Source: Burkholderiales bacterium JOSHI_001 (GTDB lineage: Bacteria > Pseudomonadota > Gammaproteobacteria > Burkholderiales > Burkholderiaceae_C). From it: a stretch of DNA of 64,000 nt. The notes beneath the pieces are model-generated. The model saw only the letters and a program-made list of their open reading frames with translations. It had not been told where the DNA came from and searched no databases. Location of the stretch: positions 736,921-800,920 of the forward strand of contig CM001438.1 in the NCBI GenBank assembly GCA_000244995.1. Direction: 5' to 3'. This document shows, piece by piece, positions 18,503 to 26,585 of this stretch; position 1 is the first letter of the stretch, and every line of letters starts with the position of its first letter. A program made the position numbers and the translations under genes.

Positions 18503-19033
18503 TCAGTTCAACAGGGCCAGCCAGGCCTCGGCCACGTAGGTGGGCAGCAACTGGGTCTGCGCCTGGGCGCCCGTGGTGACACGCACGTAGTTCGCCATGC
18601 CGATCGGGTTGGCGGCGCCGAAGCTGAATTCGAAGGCAGGGCTGGCCGCTGCGGCGTCGGTGAACACGGCCACGCGCAGCGCGGGCGTGTCCAGCCCGAA
18701 CTCGGGCGCTTCGCGCTCGAACTGGCGTTCCGACACGGCATGCCGCAGCAGCCGCAGCGCGCCGGCCACGGCGGCGGCATCCACCGGGCCGGCATCGCTG
18801 CGCCAGCCGCTGCCGTCGCGCCGCAAGGTGCGTTGGCGGGTCTTGTCCGACAGCTTCAGCACCCGCACCGCGTCGGCCGCCAGGCCGTGCATCGGCCCTT
18901 CGGCCACTTCGTCCACCAGGCGCTTCTGGCGGTCGGGCGACCAGAAGGCGGCCGTGCCCATGGCGCCACCCACCACCAGCAGCACCAGCCACCACAGGTG
19001 GCGCTGGAGCTTCAGTACCGGCGCCGCCACCAC
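18503..19033 (-). CDS. DUF4340-like membrane-anchored protein of a Gld-type ABC system
   Basis: About 176 residues. No ATG is available in front of the single N-terminal membrane helix (WWLVLLVVGGAMGTAAF). GTG at 19033 (or 19030) overlaps the end of the preceding gene by about 20 bases and is the likely start. The rest is an extracytoplasmic domain resembling DUF4340 proteins that follow GldG-like genes: pairs of strands, then FGLDTPALRVAVFTD and FEFSFGAANPIGMANYVR. It is shorter than many family members. Role unknown; context places it in the ABC complex. Confidence 0.65.
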   Translation of the reverse strand: MVAAPVLKLQRHLWWLVLLVVGGAMGTAAFWSPDRQKRLVDEVAEGPMHGLAADAVRVLKLSDKTRQRTLRRDGSGWRSDAGPVDAAAVAGALRLLRHAVSERQFEREAPEFGLDTPALRVAVFTDAAAASPAFEFSFGAANPIGMANYVRVTTGAQAQTQLLPTYVAEAWLALLN

Positions 19034-20472
19034 ACCCCCACGCCGGCCAGCACACACAGGCCCGGCAGTCCCACCACGCACAGCAGGAAGATGGCCTGCG
19101 TCTGGCCGTTGCTCAGGCTGACCAGCGGCAGCACCTCCACCGGCGGCTTCATGGCCGGGGCGCGCGGCTCGCCGCGCAGCCAGGACGCCAGGCCCAGCGC
19201 CAGGTCGGCGTTGGCCAGGTAGGGGTAGAAGGAATTGCTGGCGAAGTCGGCGTCGCCCACCACGGCCAGCTTGAAGGGCGCGCTGCCGAGCTTGCCTTCG
19301 GCGGCCAGGGCCAGCACGCGGGCTTTCGGTGTGGCGCCGTCGGCCACCACCGGTGCGCCGGGCAGGGCCACCACGGTGCTGCTGGGGCTGCTTTGCATCA
19401 GCACGCTGGTCTTCACGCCCGGCGCGGCCTGGGCGACGAGGGGGCGCGCACCGGGGAAGAAGCTCATCGCCAGGGCCACGGTGGCAGGGTGGGGGGCGTA
19501 TTGGTCGATGGCCACCATCTGCGCGTCGGTGAAGTAGTGGCTGACCGGGTCCACCACCACGCCGTCGCCCACGGTGATGCCGGCGCGCGCCAGCAGCGCG
19601 GCCAGTTCGGGTGCCACCTCGTAGTCGGGCTCCAGCAGCAGCAGGGCGTTGCCGCCGCCTTCCAGGTACCGGGCCAGCAGCGCCACCTCGCCCGGCGCGA
19701 AAGGCGTGCGCGGGTTGGGGATGACCAGCGCGGCGCAATCCGCGGGCACCGCGCCGCTGGTGGCCAGGGCCAGCTTCTTGACCGCATAACCCAGCTTGTC
19801 CAGTGCGCGCTTCAGCCGGCCGATGCCGTGCTGGTCCATCTTCACCACCTGGGCGCCGATGGCGTCGTGGTTGTGGCCGGCACCGCCTTCAAAGTGGGTG
19901 TGGAACTCGAAGTTGTCGATGTCGTACTCGGCATGGCCGGTGGCGAAGCACAGCGGGCGGGTGTCGCGGCGCAGCAGGCGCAGGATGCCCAGCGCCATCT
20001 CGCGATCCTCCGTGGACACCACTTCCACCCGCCGCCCACCCGCCACCAGCAGCGCGGCGTTGTACATGCGCACGCCGAACTGGTTGGCCAGTGCGGGTTG
20101 CTGGTCGGGGTCGATGGTGCGAACGTGCAGCCGCGGGTTCATGCGGCCCATGATCTCCACCATCTGCCTGGCATTGCGCCCGGCCGGGTTCTGCGCCTGG
20201 TAGAAGTAGGTCAGCTCCACGTCTTCGCTCAGCTGTTCCAGCACCGCGCGGGTCTCGGGCGCGGGGGTGAAGGCCTCTTCGTGCGTCATGTCGAAGTGCT
20301 GGTCGTGCCGGTAAACGATGACGTTGGCCGCCAGCACCGCGCCGAAGGCGCCCAGCACGCCCAGCGCACGCACCGCGATGCGCCAGCGGCCGGGGCCCAG
20401 CGGCGCCTGAAGGCCGGCGATGAACAGCGCCAGCAGGCCAACGAGGGTGAGGCCGAACCAGAGGGCGCCCAT
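19012..20472 (-). CDS. GldG-like ABC-associated auxiliary protein
   Basis: A 486-residue protein with an N-terminal membrane segment pair (residues 1-60), a large periplasmic domain of the GldG/ABC_transp_aux type (YRHDQHFDMTHEEAF, VELTYFYQAQNP, RTIDPDQQPALANQFGVRMYNAALLV) and a C-terminal membrane helix (IFLLCVVGLPGLCVLAGVGVWW). Such proteins occur with GldA/GldF-type ABC transporters in many bacteria that do not glide. The substrate is unknown. The C-terminal end overlaps the DUF4340-like gene. An 80-base spacer with two hairpins separates it from the permease gene. Confidence 0.8.
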   Translation of the reverse strand: MGALWFGLTLVGLLALFIAGLQAPLGPGRWRIAVRALGVLGAFGAVLAANVIVYRHDQHFDMTHEEAFTPAPETRAVLEQLSEDVELTYFYQAQNPAGRNARQMVEIMGRMNPRLHVRTIDPDQQPALANQFGVRMYNAALLVAGGRRVEVVSTEDREMALGILRLLRRDTRPLCFATGHAEYDIDNFEFHTHFEGGAGHNHDAIGAQVVKMDQHGIGRLKRALDKLGYAVKKLALATSGAVPADCAALVIPNPRTPFAPGEVALLARYLEGGGNALLLLEPDYEVAPELAALLARAGITVGDGVVVDPVSHYFTDAQMVAIDQYAPHPATVALAMSFFPGARPLVAQAAPGVKTSVLMQSSPSSTVVALPGAPVVADGATPKARVLALAAEGKLGSAPFKLAVVGDADFASNSFYPYLANADLALGLASWLRGEPRAPAMKPPVEVLPLVSLSNGQTQAIFLLCVVGLPGLCVLAGVGVWWRRRY

Positions 20473-20552
20473 CTCAGGTTCGCCCGGCCGTTCCGAAGAA
20501 CCTGAGCACCCCCTCGGGGGGCGGCGAACAAGGTGAGCGTGGGGGCTTCATG
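20473..20552. repeat. Intergenic inverted repeats between Gld-like genes
   Basis: Directly at the GldG-like start lies a perfect 9-base inverted repeat, CTCAGGTTC (20473-20481) and GAACCTGAG (20498-20506), followed by a C-run/G-run hairpin (20510-20522). The second hairpin resembles those at 22015-22028 and 49352-49365. They may shape mRNA stability between the permease and GldG-like genes. No gene is seen here. Confidence 0.5.
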
Positions 20553-21254
20553 TCAGCGGTCCGCCAACTGGCGCGCGGCCAGCCACAGCGCGGCCATCGC
20601 CAGCGCAATGAAGTACATCGCGTCCGACAGGAACACCGAGCCCGTGGCCAGCGGCTTGAAGTGGCCCATCAGCGACAGGTTCAGCGCCAGCGGCTCCAGC
20701 AGCGCCGGCAGCATGGGGCCCACCGAATCGGCGAACCACAGCATCAGGAACAGGCCCAGGGACAGCGCGGCGGCGATCACCTGGTTCTCGGTCAGGCTGG
20801 ACGCCAGCACGCCGATGGCCACCAGCAGCGCCGACAGCAGCGCCATGGCGCCATAGCCCACCACGATGGGCCCCCAGTCGGGCTCGCCCACCCAGGCCAG
20901 CACGCCCGCGTACACCCCGGCCAGCGCGTAGATGCCCAGCATCAGCGCCCAGGTGGCGCAGAACTTGGCCAGCACGATCCACACCTCGGCCACCGGCGCG
21001 GTGAGCAGCAGCTCCAGCGTGTCCTGGCGGCGCTCTTCGGCGAACACGCGCATGGTGAGCACCGGGGTGATCAGCACCGACAGCACGAACATCTGGTGGA
21101 AGATGTAGTTCAGGTTGGCCACCTTGGTGGCGAACAGGCTCAGGCTGAAGGTGTAGCCCAGCACCAGCAGGAACACCGCGGCCACCGTCCAGGCGATGGG
21201 GGAAAAAAAGGTGGCCCCCAGTTCCTTGCGCAGCAATGCGACGAATGCGTTCAT
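20553..21254 (-). CDS. ABC-2 type permease, GldF-like
   Basis: A 233-residue ABC-2 permease with six predicted transmembrane helices. The opening FVALLRKELGATFFSPIAWTVAAVFLLVLGY and the MRVFAEERRQDTLELLLTAPVAEVWIVLAKF cytoplasmic coupling segment (about residues 68-99) are typical of the GldF/NosY-type permeases. It works with the ATPase encoded 12 bases upstream. The transported substrate is unknown. Confidence 0.88.
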   Translation of the reverse strand: MNAFVALLRKELGATFFSPIAWTVAAVFLLVLGYTFSLSLFATKVANLNYIFHQMFVLSVLITPVLTMRVFAEERRQDTLELLLTAPVAEVWIVLAKFCATWALMLGIYALAGVYAGVLAWVGEPDWGPIVVGYGAMALLSALLVAIGVLASSLTENQVIAAALSLGLFLMLWFADSVGPMLPALLEPLALNLSLMGHFKPLATGSVFLSDAMYFIALAMAALWLAARQLADR

Positions 21255-21266
21255 CGGGTCCAGGTG

Positions 21267-21989
21267 TCAGGCCAGCGAGAGGAACCAGTCCTCCAGGTCG
21301 TCGTGTTCGCTCACGTCCTTCATGCTGCGCAGGCCGCGCAGGCGGCCGCCCAGCAGCACCGCCACGCGGTCGGCCGTCTTGGCCACCTCGGGCAGGATGT
21401 GGGAGCTCATCAGCACGGTGTAGCGCCCGGCCAGCGAGCGGATCAGGTGGCGCATCTCGATGATCTGGCGCGGGTCCAGGCCGTTGCTGGGTTCGTCCAG
21501 GATCAGCAGCGAGGGCTCGTGCACCAGGGCCTGGGCCAGGGCCACCCGCTGGCGGTAGCCGCGCGACAGCGTGGGCACCGGCGCGTCCAGCTTGTGGCGG
21601 ATTTCCAGTTGATCGGCCACGCGCTGCACGGCTTCGTCCACCTGGCGCGCGGGCACCTGGCGCAGCCGCGCCATGAAGGCCAGGAATTCACCCACCCGCA
21701 GGTGGCGGTACAGCGGCGCGGGTTCGGGTGCGTAGCCGATGCGAGCGCGCGCCTGCATGGGCTGGCGCTGCACGTCGAAGCCGGCCACGGCAATGTGGCC
21801 GGCGCTGGGGCTGAGGAAACCGGCCAGCAGCCGGATGAAGGTGGTCTTGCCCGAGCCGTTGGGTCCGAGCAGGCAGAACACCTCGCCGGGGGCGATGTCC
21901 AGGTCCAGCGCGTCCAGCGCCACCACCGGCCCGTAGCGTTTGCCCACGCCGCGAGCCGTCACCGCTGCCGGAGAGTTCAGTTCAAGCAA
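21267..21989 (-). CDS. ABC transporter ATPase, GldA-like (TTG start)
   Basis: A 240-residue ATPase. TTG at 21989 is the most upstream in-frame start and gives (M)LELNSPAAVTARGVGKRYG. Walker A is LGPNGSGKTT (residues 41-50), the signature is LSRGYRQRV, a common variant in ABC-2 exporters, and Walker B is LLILDEPSNGLDP, followed by an SSHILPEV H-loop. It is the first gene of the gld-like ABC unit (ATPase, permease, GldG-like, DUF4340-like, possibly the HupE-like gene). Confidence 0.88.
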   Translation of the reverse strand: MLELNSPAAVTARGVGKRYGPVVALDALDLDIAPGEVFCLLGPNGSGKTTFIRLLAGFLSPSAGHIAVAGFDVQRQPMQARARIGYAPEPAPLYRHLRVGEFLAFMARLRQVPARQVDEAVQRVADQLEIRHKLDAPVPTLSRGYRQRVALAQALVHEPSLLILDEPSNGLDPRQIIEMRHLIRSLAGRYTVLMSSHILPEVAKTADRVAVLLGGRLRGLRSMKDVSEHDDLEDWFLSLA

Positions 21990-22011
21990 ATGTGGGCTCT
22001 GCCACTTTGCT

Positions 22012-22058
22012 TGACCCCCCGCGGGGGGCGGGCCGGGCGGGCCTGGCCCAGGGGGCTG
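22012..22058. repeat. GC-rich hairpin repeat
   Basis: A perfect C6-GC-G6 hairpin (22015-22028) and a GGCC-rich stretch fill the gap between the metallo-beta-lactamase-fold gene and the GldA-like gene. On the minus strand it would form in the transcript just after the first gene's stop, so it may attenuate read-through. It resembles the other C-run/G-run elements of the window. Confidence 0.45.
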
Positions 22059-22907
22059 TCAGTCATAGAACTCCGGCGCGATCTTGGTCTGCTTGAAGAT
22101 CTCCGGGTCGTGGCCGTACAGGATCTTGGCGCCTTCCGCGTCACGGATGTGGCGGATCTTCTGGTAGCTCTTGTAGGCGTCGATCGGGTTGCTGGAACCG
22201 GGAATCGGCGGGATCAGGTTCTTGTCCAGGTTTTCCTTCAGGTACACCACGTCGCTGGTCATGATGACCGGGCCGGTCTTGGGCAGGCGCGCCACCGCGA
22301 ACTGGCTGCCCTGGGTGTGGCCGCGGGCGCTGAAGATGCGGAAGGACCCGTCACCGAAGAGGTCGAAGTCGCCGTTCAGCTTCATGACGTTCATGTTCTT
22401 CATGTCGGCGAAGTCGCCCGGGATGTAGAAGATGGAAAAACCGATGTCGGGCGCCGTGGCGGCTTTCACTTCTTCTTCCTGCACCACCAGGGTGGCGTTG
22501 GGGAACTGGCTGATGTTGCCGCCGTGGTCCAGGTGCAGGTGGCCCACCACCAGGTACTTGATGTCGCTGGGCTTCAGGCCGATCTTGGCCAGCTGCACCG
22601 GAATGGCGTCGTCCTTGGTCATCTTCAGGCCGAAGCCCTTGGCCAGCGGGCCCCACCAGCCGGCGGCGTCGGTGATGGTCTTGTCGTTGTTGCCGCAGTC
22701 GAACATCACGTTGCCCTTGGGGTGCTTCAGCACGTAGAAGCTCACCGGCACGGAATCGACATTGCCCTGCGCGCCCATCTGGAAGGCCGCCTTGGCAAAG
22801 CCGTTCAGCGAACCGGACGTGAACACGTACAACTGCTGCGCCCCGGCGCTGGCCGCCAGGCCGGCTGCCAGCGCCACAGCGCCCAAGCACTTCTTCCATG
22901 CCTTCAT
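22059..22907 (-). CDS. Exported metallo-beta-lactamase-fold hydrolase
   Basis: A 282-residue protein with a signal peptide (residues 1-23, cleaved after AGA), so it is periplasmic. The zinc motif H-L-H-L-D-H is intact (His123, His125, Asp127, His128), with further ligands in SARGHTQGSQ (His) and YGHDPEIF (His). The layout resembles N-acyl homoserine lactonases of the AiiA/AttM group, but the signal peptide and divergent loops leave the substrate open. It is upstream of the gld-like ABC genes on the same strand, with a GC-rich hairpin between. Confidence 0.82.
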   Translation of the reverse strand: MKAWKKCLGAVALAAGLAASAGAQQLYVFTSGSLNGFAKAAFQMGAQGNVDSVPVSFYVLKHPKGNVMFDCGNNDKTITDAAGWWGPLAKGFGLKMTKDDAIPVQLAKIGLKPSDIKYLVVGHLHLDHGGNISQFPNATLVVQEEEVKAATAPDIGFSIFYIPGDFADMKNMNVMKLNGDFDLFGDGSFRIFSARGHTQGSQFAVARLPKTGPVIMTSDVVYLKENLDKNLIPPIPGSSNPIDAYKSYQKIRHIRDAEGAKILYGHDPEIFKQTKIAPEFYD

Positions 22908-23003
22908 GACTGGGTTCTCCTCGTCGTGGGTCGGTTGAAATTCAGTCTAGCGCCGGTGTTTTGCCGCCGGCCTTCGGCAATGCTTAAGTGCGCGTTCTGA
23001 AGG

Positions 23004-24131
23004 TTAGAACAGCACCACGTCCCGCATCGCCTGCCCGGTGGCCAGGCGGTCGAAGCCGCGGTTGATGTCGTCCAGCGCCAGTTGTTCGCCCATCAACCGG
23101 TTCACCGGCAGCTTGCCGGCGCGGTACAGCGCGATGTAGCGCGGGATGTCGCGTTGCGGCACGGCCGATCCGATGTAGCTGCCGCGCAGGGTACGCTCTT
23201 CGGCCACCATTTGCACCGGTGGCAGGGCGAAGCGCTTGTCCGGGTGCGGCAGGCCGGCGGTGATGGTGCTGCCGCCGCGGCGGGTGATGCGCCAGGCCAG
23301 TTCCATCGCGGGGATGGCGCCGGCCATCTCGAAAGCGAAGTCCACGCCGCCCTGGGTGAGGGCGCGCACCTGGTCGGCCGCGTCGGCCTGGCCGGCATTC
23401 ACCGTGGCGGTGGCGCCCAGCTTGCGCGCCAGGGCCAGCTTGTCCTCGTTCAGGTCCAGGGCCACCACCTCGCGCGCGCCAGCGGCCACCGCGGCCAGCA
23501 GGGCCGAAAAGCCCACGCCGCCCAGGCCCAGCACGGCCACGCGGGTGCCGGCCTGCACGCGGGCGGTGTTGATGACCGCGCCCACGCCGGTCAGCACCGC
23601 GCAGCCGAACAGCGATGCTTCGGCGGGTGAGAGTTCGCGGTCGATCTTCACGCAGCTCTTGCGCGACACCACGCACTGCTCGGCGAAGCAGGACACGCCC
23701 ACATGGTGGTTCACCGGCTGGCCGTCCAGGTGCAGCCGCCGCACGTCGCCCAGCAGGGCGCCCGCGCCGTTGGCGGCGGCGCCGGGTTCGCACAGCGCGG
23801 GCCGGCCTTCCTGGCAGGGCAGGCAGCCGCCACAGCTGGGCATGAACACCAGCACCACGCGGTCGCCCGGGGCCAGGTCGTGCACGCCGGGGCCGCATTC
23901 CAGCACCTCGCCGGCCGATTCATGGCCCAGCACCATGGGCAGCGGGCGCGGGCGGTCGCCGTTGATGACCGACAGGTCGGAATGGCACAGCCCGGCGGCC
24001 AGCACTTTCACCCGCACTTCGCCCGGGCCGGGGGCGTCCAGTTCCACGTCCTGGATGACCAGGGGCTTGCTTTGCGCATAGGGCGCTGGCAGGCCAATGG
24101 CTCGCAACACGGCGGCACGCACGGTGGTCAT
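23004..24131 (-). CDS. Zinc-dependent alcohol dehydrogenase (MDR superfamily)
   Basis: A 375-residue MDR enzyme. ATG 24131 gives the family N-terminus; longer frames run through unrelated sequence. Catalytic zinc ligands Cys49 and His70-Glu71 (GHE) and a third Cys in FGCAVLTGVG are present. The four structural-zinc cysteines are at 100, 103, 106 and 114. The NAD motif is GLGGVG (about residues 205-210). It resembles class III-like alcohol and aryl-alcohol dehydrogenases. It is divergent from the itaconate cluster across 139 bases containing a palindrome. Confidence 0.9.
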   Translation of the reverse strand: MTTVRAAVLRAIGLPAPYAQSKPLVIQDVELDAPGPGEVRVKVLAAGLCHSDLSVINGDRPRPLPMVLGHESAGEVLECGPGVHDLAPGDRVVLVFMPSCGGCLPCQEGRPALCEPGAAANGAGALLGDVRRLHLDGQPVNHHVGVSCFAEQCVVSRKSCVKIDRELSPAEASLFGCAVLTGVGAVINTARVQAGTRVAVLGLGGVGFSALLAAVAAGAREVVALDLNEDKLALARKLGATATVNAGQADAADQVRALTQGGVDFAFEMAGAIPAMELAWRITRRGGSTITAGLPHPDKRFALPPVQMVAEERTLRGSYIGSAVPQRDIPRYIALYRAGKLPVNRLMGEQLALDDINRGFDRLATGQAMRDVVLF

Positions 24132-24208
24132 GGCGGTGTCCTGGCAGCGATTTGACGTTGAGGCGGCGCAGTCTAGGTCGCCGCATCCGCGCTTGTATTC
24201 GATTCCGT

Positions 24209-24223
24209 GGAAGTCGTGCTTCC
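24209..24223. promoter_or_regulatory. Candidate operator palindrome between divergent genes
   Basis: GGAAG-TCGTG-CTTCC is a perfect 5-base inverted repeat with a 5-base spacer, lying between the divergent alcohol dehydrogenase (start 24131) and itaconyl-CoA hydratase (start 24271) genes. The site fits a small dimeric regulator. The LysR-type gene at 32341-33246 is one candidate, but the half-sites are not a clear T-N11-A LysR box. Confidence 0.3.
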
Positions 24224-24270
24224 CAAATGCCGAATGGCGGTCACGCGGGTGACAGGGCAAGCTAGGCGCC

Positions 24271-25140
24271 GTGAACGATCCAGCCACCCTGTCCGAGCAA
24301 CTGGCGCATTGGCGCCAGTGGTTGGGCCGCACCGAGCAGCGCCACGACCTGGTGGGCGCGGCGCCGCTGGCGGCCTTGTCGGCCACACTGGACCGCGACG
24401 ACCCCGAGCCCTTGCCGGGCAGTGATGTGCCGCCGCTGGGCCATTGGCTGTACTTCCTGCCGCTGGCCAAGCAAAGCGAGATCGGCCCCGACGGCCACGC
24501 CAAGCGAGGCGGCTTCCTGCCGCCGGTGCCGCTGCCGCGGCGCATGTGGGCCGGCGGGCGGCTGCAGTGGCACCACCCGCTGCGCGTGGGCGACGAGATC
24601 GTTCGCACCTCGCGCATTGCCGCCATCGACGCCAAGGCCGGCCGCAGCGGCACCCTGGTGTTCGTGACCGTGCGTCACGAGGTCAGCAACGCCCTGGGCG
24701 TGGCGCTGACCGAAGAGCACGACATCGTCTACCGCGACGCGCCCGCGCCCGGTGCGCCGGCTCCGGCGCCGCAAACCCCACCCGACGAAGCGCAGTTCCA
24801 GCGCGACCTGGTGCCCGACCCGGTGCTGCTGTTCCGCTACTCCGCGCTCACCTTCAACGGCCACCGCATCCACTACGACCGCAGCTACGTCACCGAGGTG
24901 GAAGGCTATCCCGGGCTGATCGTGCACGGGCCCTTGATCGCCACCTTGCTGGTGGACCTGCTGCGGCGCGAAAGGCCCGGCGCCACGCTGAAGCGCTTTG
25001 CCTTCACCGCGGTGCGGCCCACCTTCGACATCCACCGCTTCCAGGTGTGTGGCCGCATCGACGTCCCGGGCAGTGCGAAGCTGTGGGCGCAGGACCACGA
25101 AGGCTGGCTCACCATGCGGGCCGAAGCCGAGTTTGAATAG
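24271..25140 (+). CDS. ich: Itaconyl-CoA hydratase (HTD2/MaoC-like)
   Basis: A 289-residue protein starting at GTG 24271. It matches the two-hotdog hydratase family that includes mesaconyl-C4-CoA hydratase and itaconyl-CoA hydratase: RRMWAGGRLQWHHPLRVGDEI in the N-terminal half and the hydratase segment RYSALTFNGHRIHYDRSYVTEVEGYPGLIVHGP (about residues 189-221), with the conserved Asn-Gly-His-x-Ile-His-Tyr-Asp. It would hydrate itaconyl-CoA to citramalyl-CoA. The assignment relies on the following genes, which reproduce the known Pseudomonas itaconate cluster order of hydratase and acyl-CoA dehydrogenase with CoA transferase, PrpD-like and lyase genes. 3-methylfumaryl- or mesaconyl-CoA hydratase is the alternative. 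Confidence 0.82.
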   Translation: MNDPATLSEQLAHWRQWLGRTEQRHDLVGAAPLAALSATLDRDDPEPLPGSDVPPLGHWLYFLPLAKQSEIGPDGHAKRGGFLPPVPLPRRMWAGGRLQWHHPLRVGDEIVRTSRIAAIDAKAGRSGTLVFVTVRHEVSNALGVALTEEHDIVYRDAPAPGAPAPAPQTPPDEAQFQRDLVPDPVLLFRYSALTFNGHRIHYDRSYVTEVEGYPGLIVHGPLIATLLVDLLRRERPGATLKRFAFTAVRPTFDIHRFQVCGRIDVPGSAKLWAQDHEGWLTMRAEAEFE

Positions 25141-25152
25141 CGCTTTCCCTCC

Positions 25153-26304
25153 ATGACCGACAAGTACCAAGATATCCGCGACGGCGTGCGCGCGCTGTGC
25201 GCCGGCTTCCCGGCCGAATACCACCGCCAGATCGACGCCGCGCGCGGCTACCCCGAAGCCTTTGTTGACGCGCTCACCCGCGCCGGCTGGATGGCCGCCC
25301 TCATCCCTCAGGAATACGGCGGCTCGGGCCTGGGCCTGGCCGAGGCCAGCGTCATCATGGAAGAGGTGAACCGCAGCGGCGGCAACGCCGGTGCCTGCCA
25401 TGGCCAGATGTACAACATGGGCACGCTGCTGCGCCACGGCTCGGTCGAACAGAAACAGCGCTGGCTGCCGCAAATTGCCGCTGGCAAGCTGCGCCTGCAG
25501 AGCATGGGCGTGACCGAGCCCAGCACAGGCACCGATACCACCAAGATCAAGACCACCGCGGTGAAGCAGGGCGACCGCTATGTGGTGAACGGGCAGAAGG
25601 TGTGGATCTCGCGCATCCAGCATTCCGACCTGATGATCCTGCTGGCCCGCACCACGCCGCTGGCCGATGTGAAAAAGAAGAGCGAGGGCATGTCCATCTT
25701 CCTGGTGGACCTGCGCGACAGCATCGGCCAGGGCATGACGGTGCAGCCGATTCCGAACATGGTGAACCATGAAACCAATGAGCTGTTCTTCGAGAACCTG
25801 GAGATCCCGGCCGAAAACCTGATCGGCCAGGAAGGGCAGGGTTTCAAGTACATCCTGGACGGCCTGAACGCCGAGCGCACGCTGATTGCGGCCGAATGCA
25901 TTGGCGACGGCTACTGGTTCACCGACAAGGTGACCGCCTACGTGAAGGACCGCATCGTCTTCGGCCGGCCCATCGGCCAGAACCAGGGCGTGCAGTTCCC
26001 CATTGCCGAGGCCTACATCGAGGTGGAAGCCGCCAACCTGATGCGCTGGGAAGCCTGCCGTTTGTTCGACGCGCACCAGCCCTGCGGGGCCCAGGCCAAC
26101 ATGGCGAAATTCCTGGCGGCCAAGGCCAGCTGGGAAGCGGCGAACGCGGCCATCCAGTTCCACGGTGGCTTTGGTTTTGCCTGCGAATACGACGTGGAAC
26201 GCAAGTTCCGCGAGACGCGGCTTTACCAGGTGGCGCCGATCTCTACCAATCTCATCCTCAGCTACGTGGCGGAGCATGTGCTGGGTTTGCCCCGATCGTT
26301 CTGA
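25153..26304 (+). CDS. Acyl-CoA dehydrogenase
   Basis: A 383-residue FAD-dependent acyl-CoA dehydrogenase, full family length. Seen are the MGVTEPSTGTDTTKIKTTA flavin/substrate segment (about residues 117-135), the KVWISRIQHSD strand and the C-terminal QFHGGFGFACEYDVERKFRE motif (about residues 335-354). The equivalent gene lies in the rip/itaconate cluster of Pseudomonas, where its exact role is unclear. It follows ich by 12 bases. After it the operon is interrupted by a 281-base region holding two palindromic elements. Confidence 0.9.
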   Translation: MTDKYQDIRDGVRALCAGFPAEYHRQIDAARGYPEAFVDALTRAGWMAALIPQEYGGSGLGLAEASVIMEEVNRSGGNAGACHGQMYNMGTLLRHGSVEQKQRWLPQIAAGKLRLQSMGVTEPSTGTDTTKIKTTAVKQGDRYVVNGQKVWISRIQHSDLMILLARTTPLADVKKKSEGMSIFLVDLRDSIGQGMTVQPIPNMVNHETNELFFENLEIPAENLIGQEGQGFKYILDGLNAERTLIAAECIGDGYWFTDKVTAYVKDRIVFGRPIGQNQGVQFPIAEAYIEVEAANLMRWEACRLFDAHQPCGAQANMAKFLAAKASWEAANAAIQFHGGFGFACEYDVERKFRETRLYQVAPISTNLILSYVAEHVLGLPRSF

Positions 26305-26315
26305 CTGATTGCGCG

Positions 26316-26415
26316 AGCCGAGGCCGCTGGGTGAAGGCTTCCGCTCATGTCCCCCGTCGGCCTTCGGCCTCCTCCTCCTTTACTTCGCTTCAGCCTTCAC
26401 CCAACGTCCTCGGCC
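26316..26415 (+). repeat. Nested palindromic element, copy A
   Basis: Outer arms 26316-26339 and 26392-26415 are reverse complements at 21 of 24 positions, with a perfect 12-base inner part (TGGGTGAAGGCT / AGCCTTCACCCA). Between them is a core: TCCGCTCATGTCCCCCG at its left end, a small GGCC-TTC-GGCC hairpin, and CCTCCTCCTTTACTTCGCT at its right end. The same core boundaries occur inverted in copy B (26461-26562) but with different outer arms and a different inner hairpin. Confidence 0.8.
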
Positions 26416-26460
26416 ACTACCACTGCCGCATGCCAAGAGGCGAATGCCACGGTGGTGCTG

Positions 26461-26562
26461 CAGTTACAGGCTGGGGTGCCCTGTGGAGCGAAGTAAAGGA
26501 GGAGGGCTCGCGCAGCGGGCCCGGGGGACATGAGCGGAACAGGGCACCCCTGCGTGTAACTG
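26461..26562 (-). repeat. Nested palindromic element, copy B (inverted)
   Basis: Perfect 12-base arms GGGGTGCCCTGT (26473-26484) and ACAGGGCACCCC (26539-26550), extended outward by CAGTTACA / TGTAACTG, enclose the reverse complement of the core found in copy A. The shared blocks are AGCGAAGTAAAGGAGGAG-type sequence at 26487-26504 and CGGGGGACATGAGCGGAA at 26522-26539. The central hairpin differs (GGGCTCGC-GCA-GCGGGCCC, 26505-26523, one mismatch). Arms are copy-specific while the core is conserved. Confidence 0.8.
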
Positions 26563-26585
26563 CCGCCCAACACTGAGCAAGAGAT

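Noticed and set aside
20550-23000. 816-codon plus-strand open frame
   Set aside because: Antisense shadow across three well-supported minus-strand genes; composition is His/Gln/Arg-rich with no family pattern.
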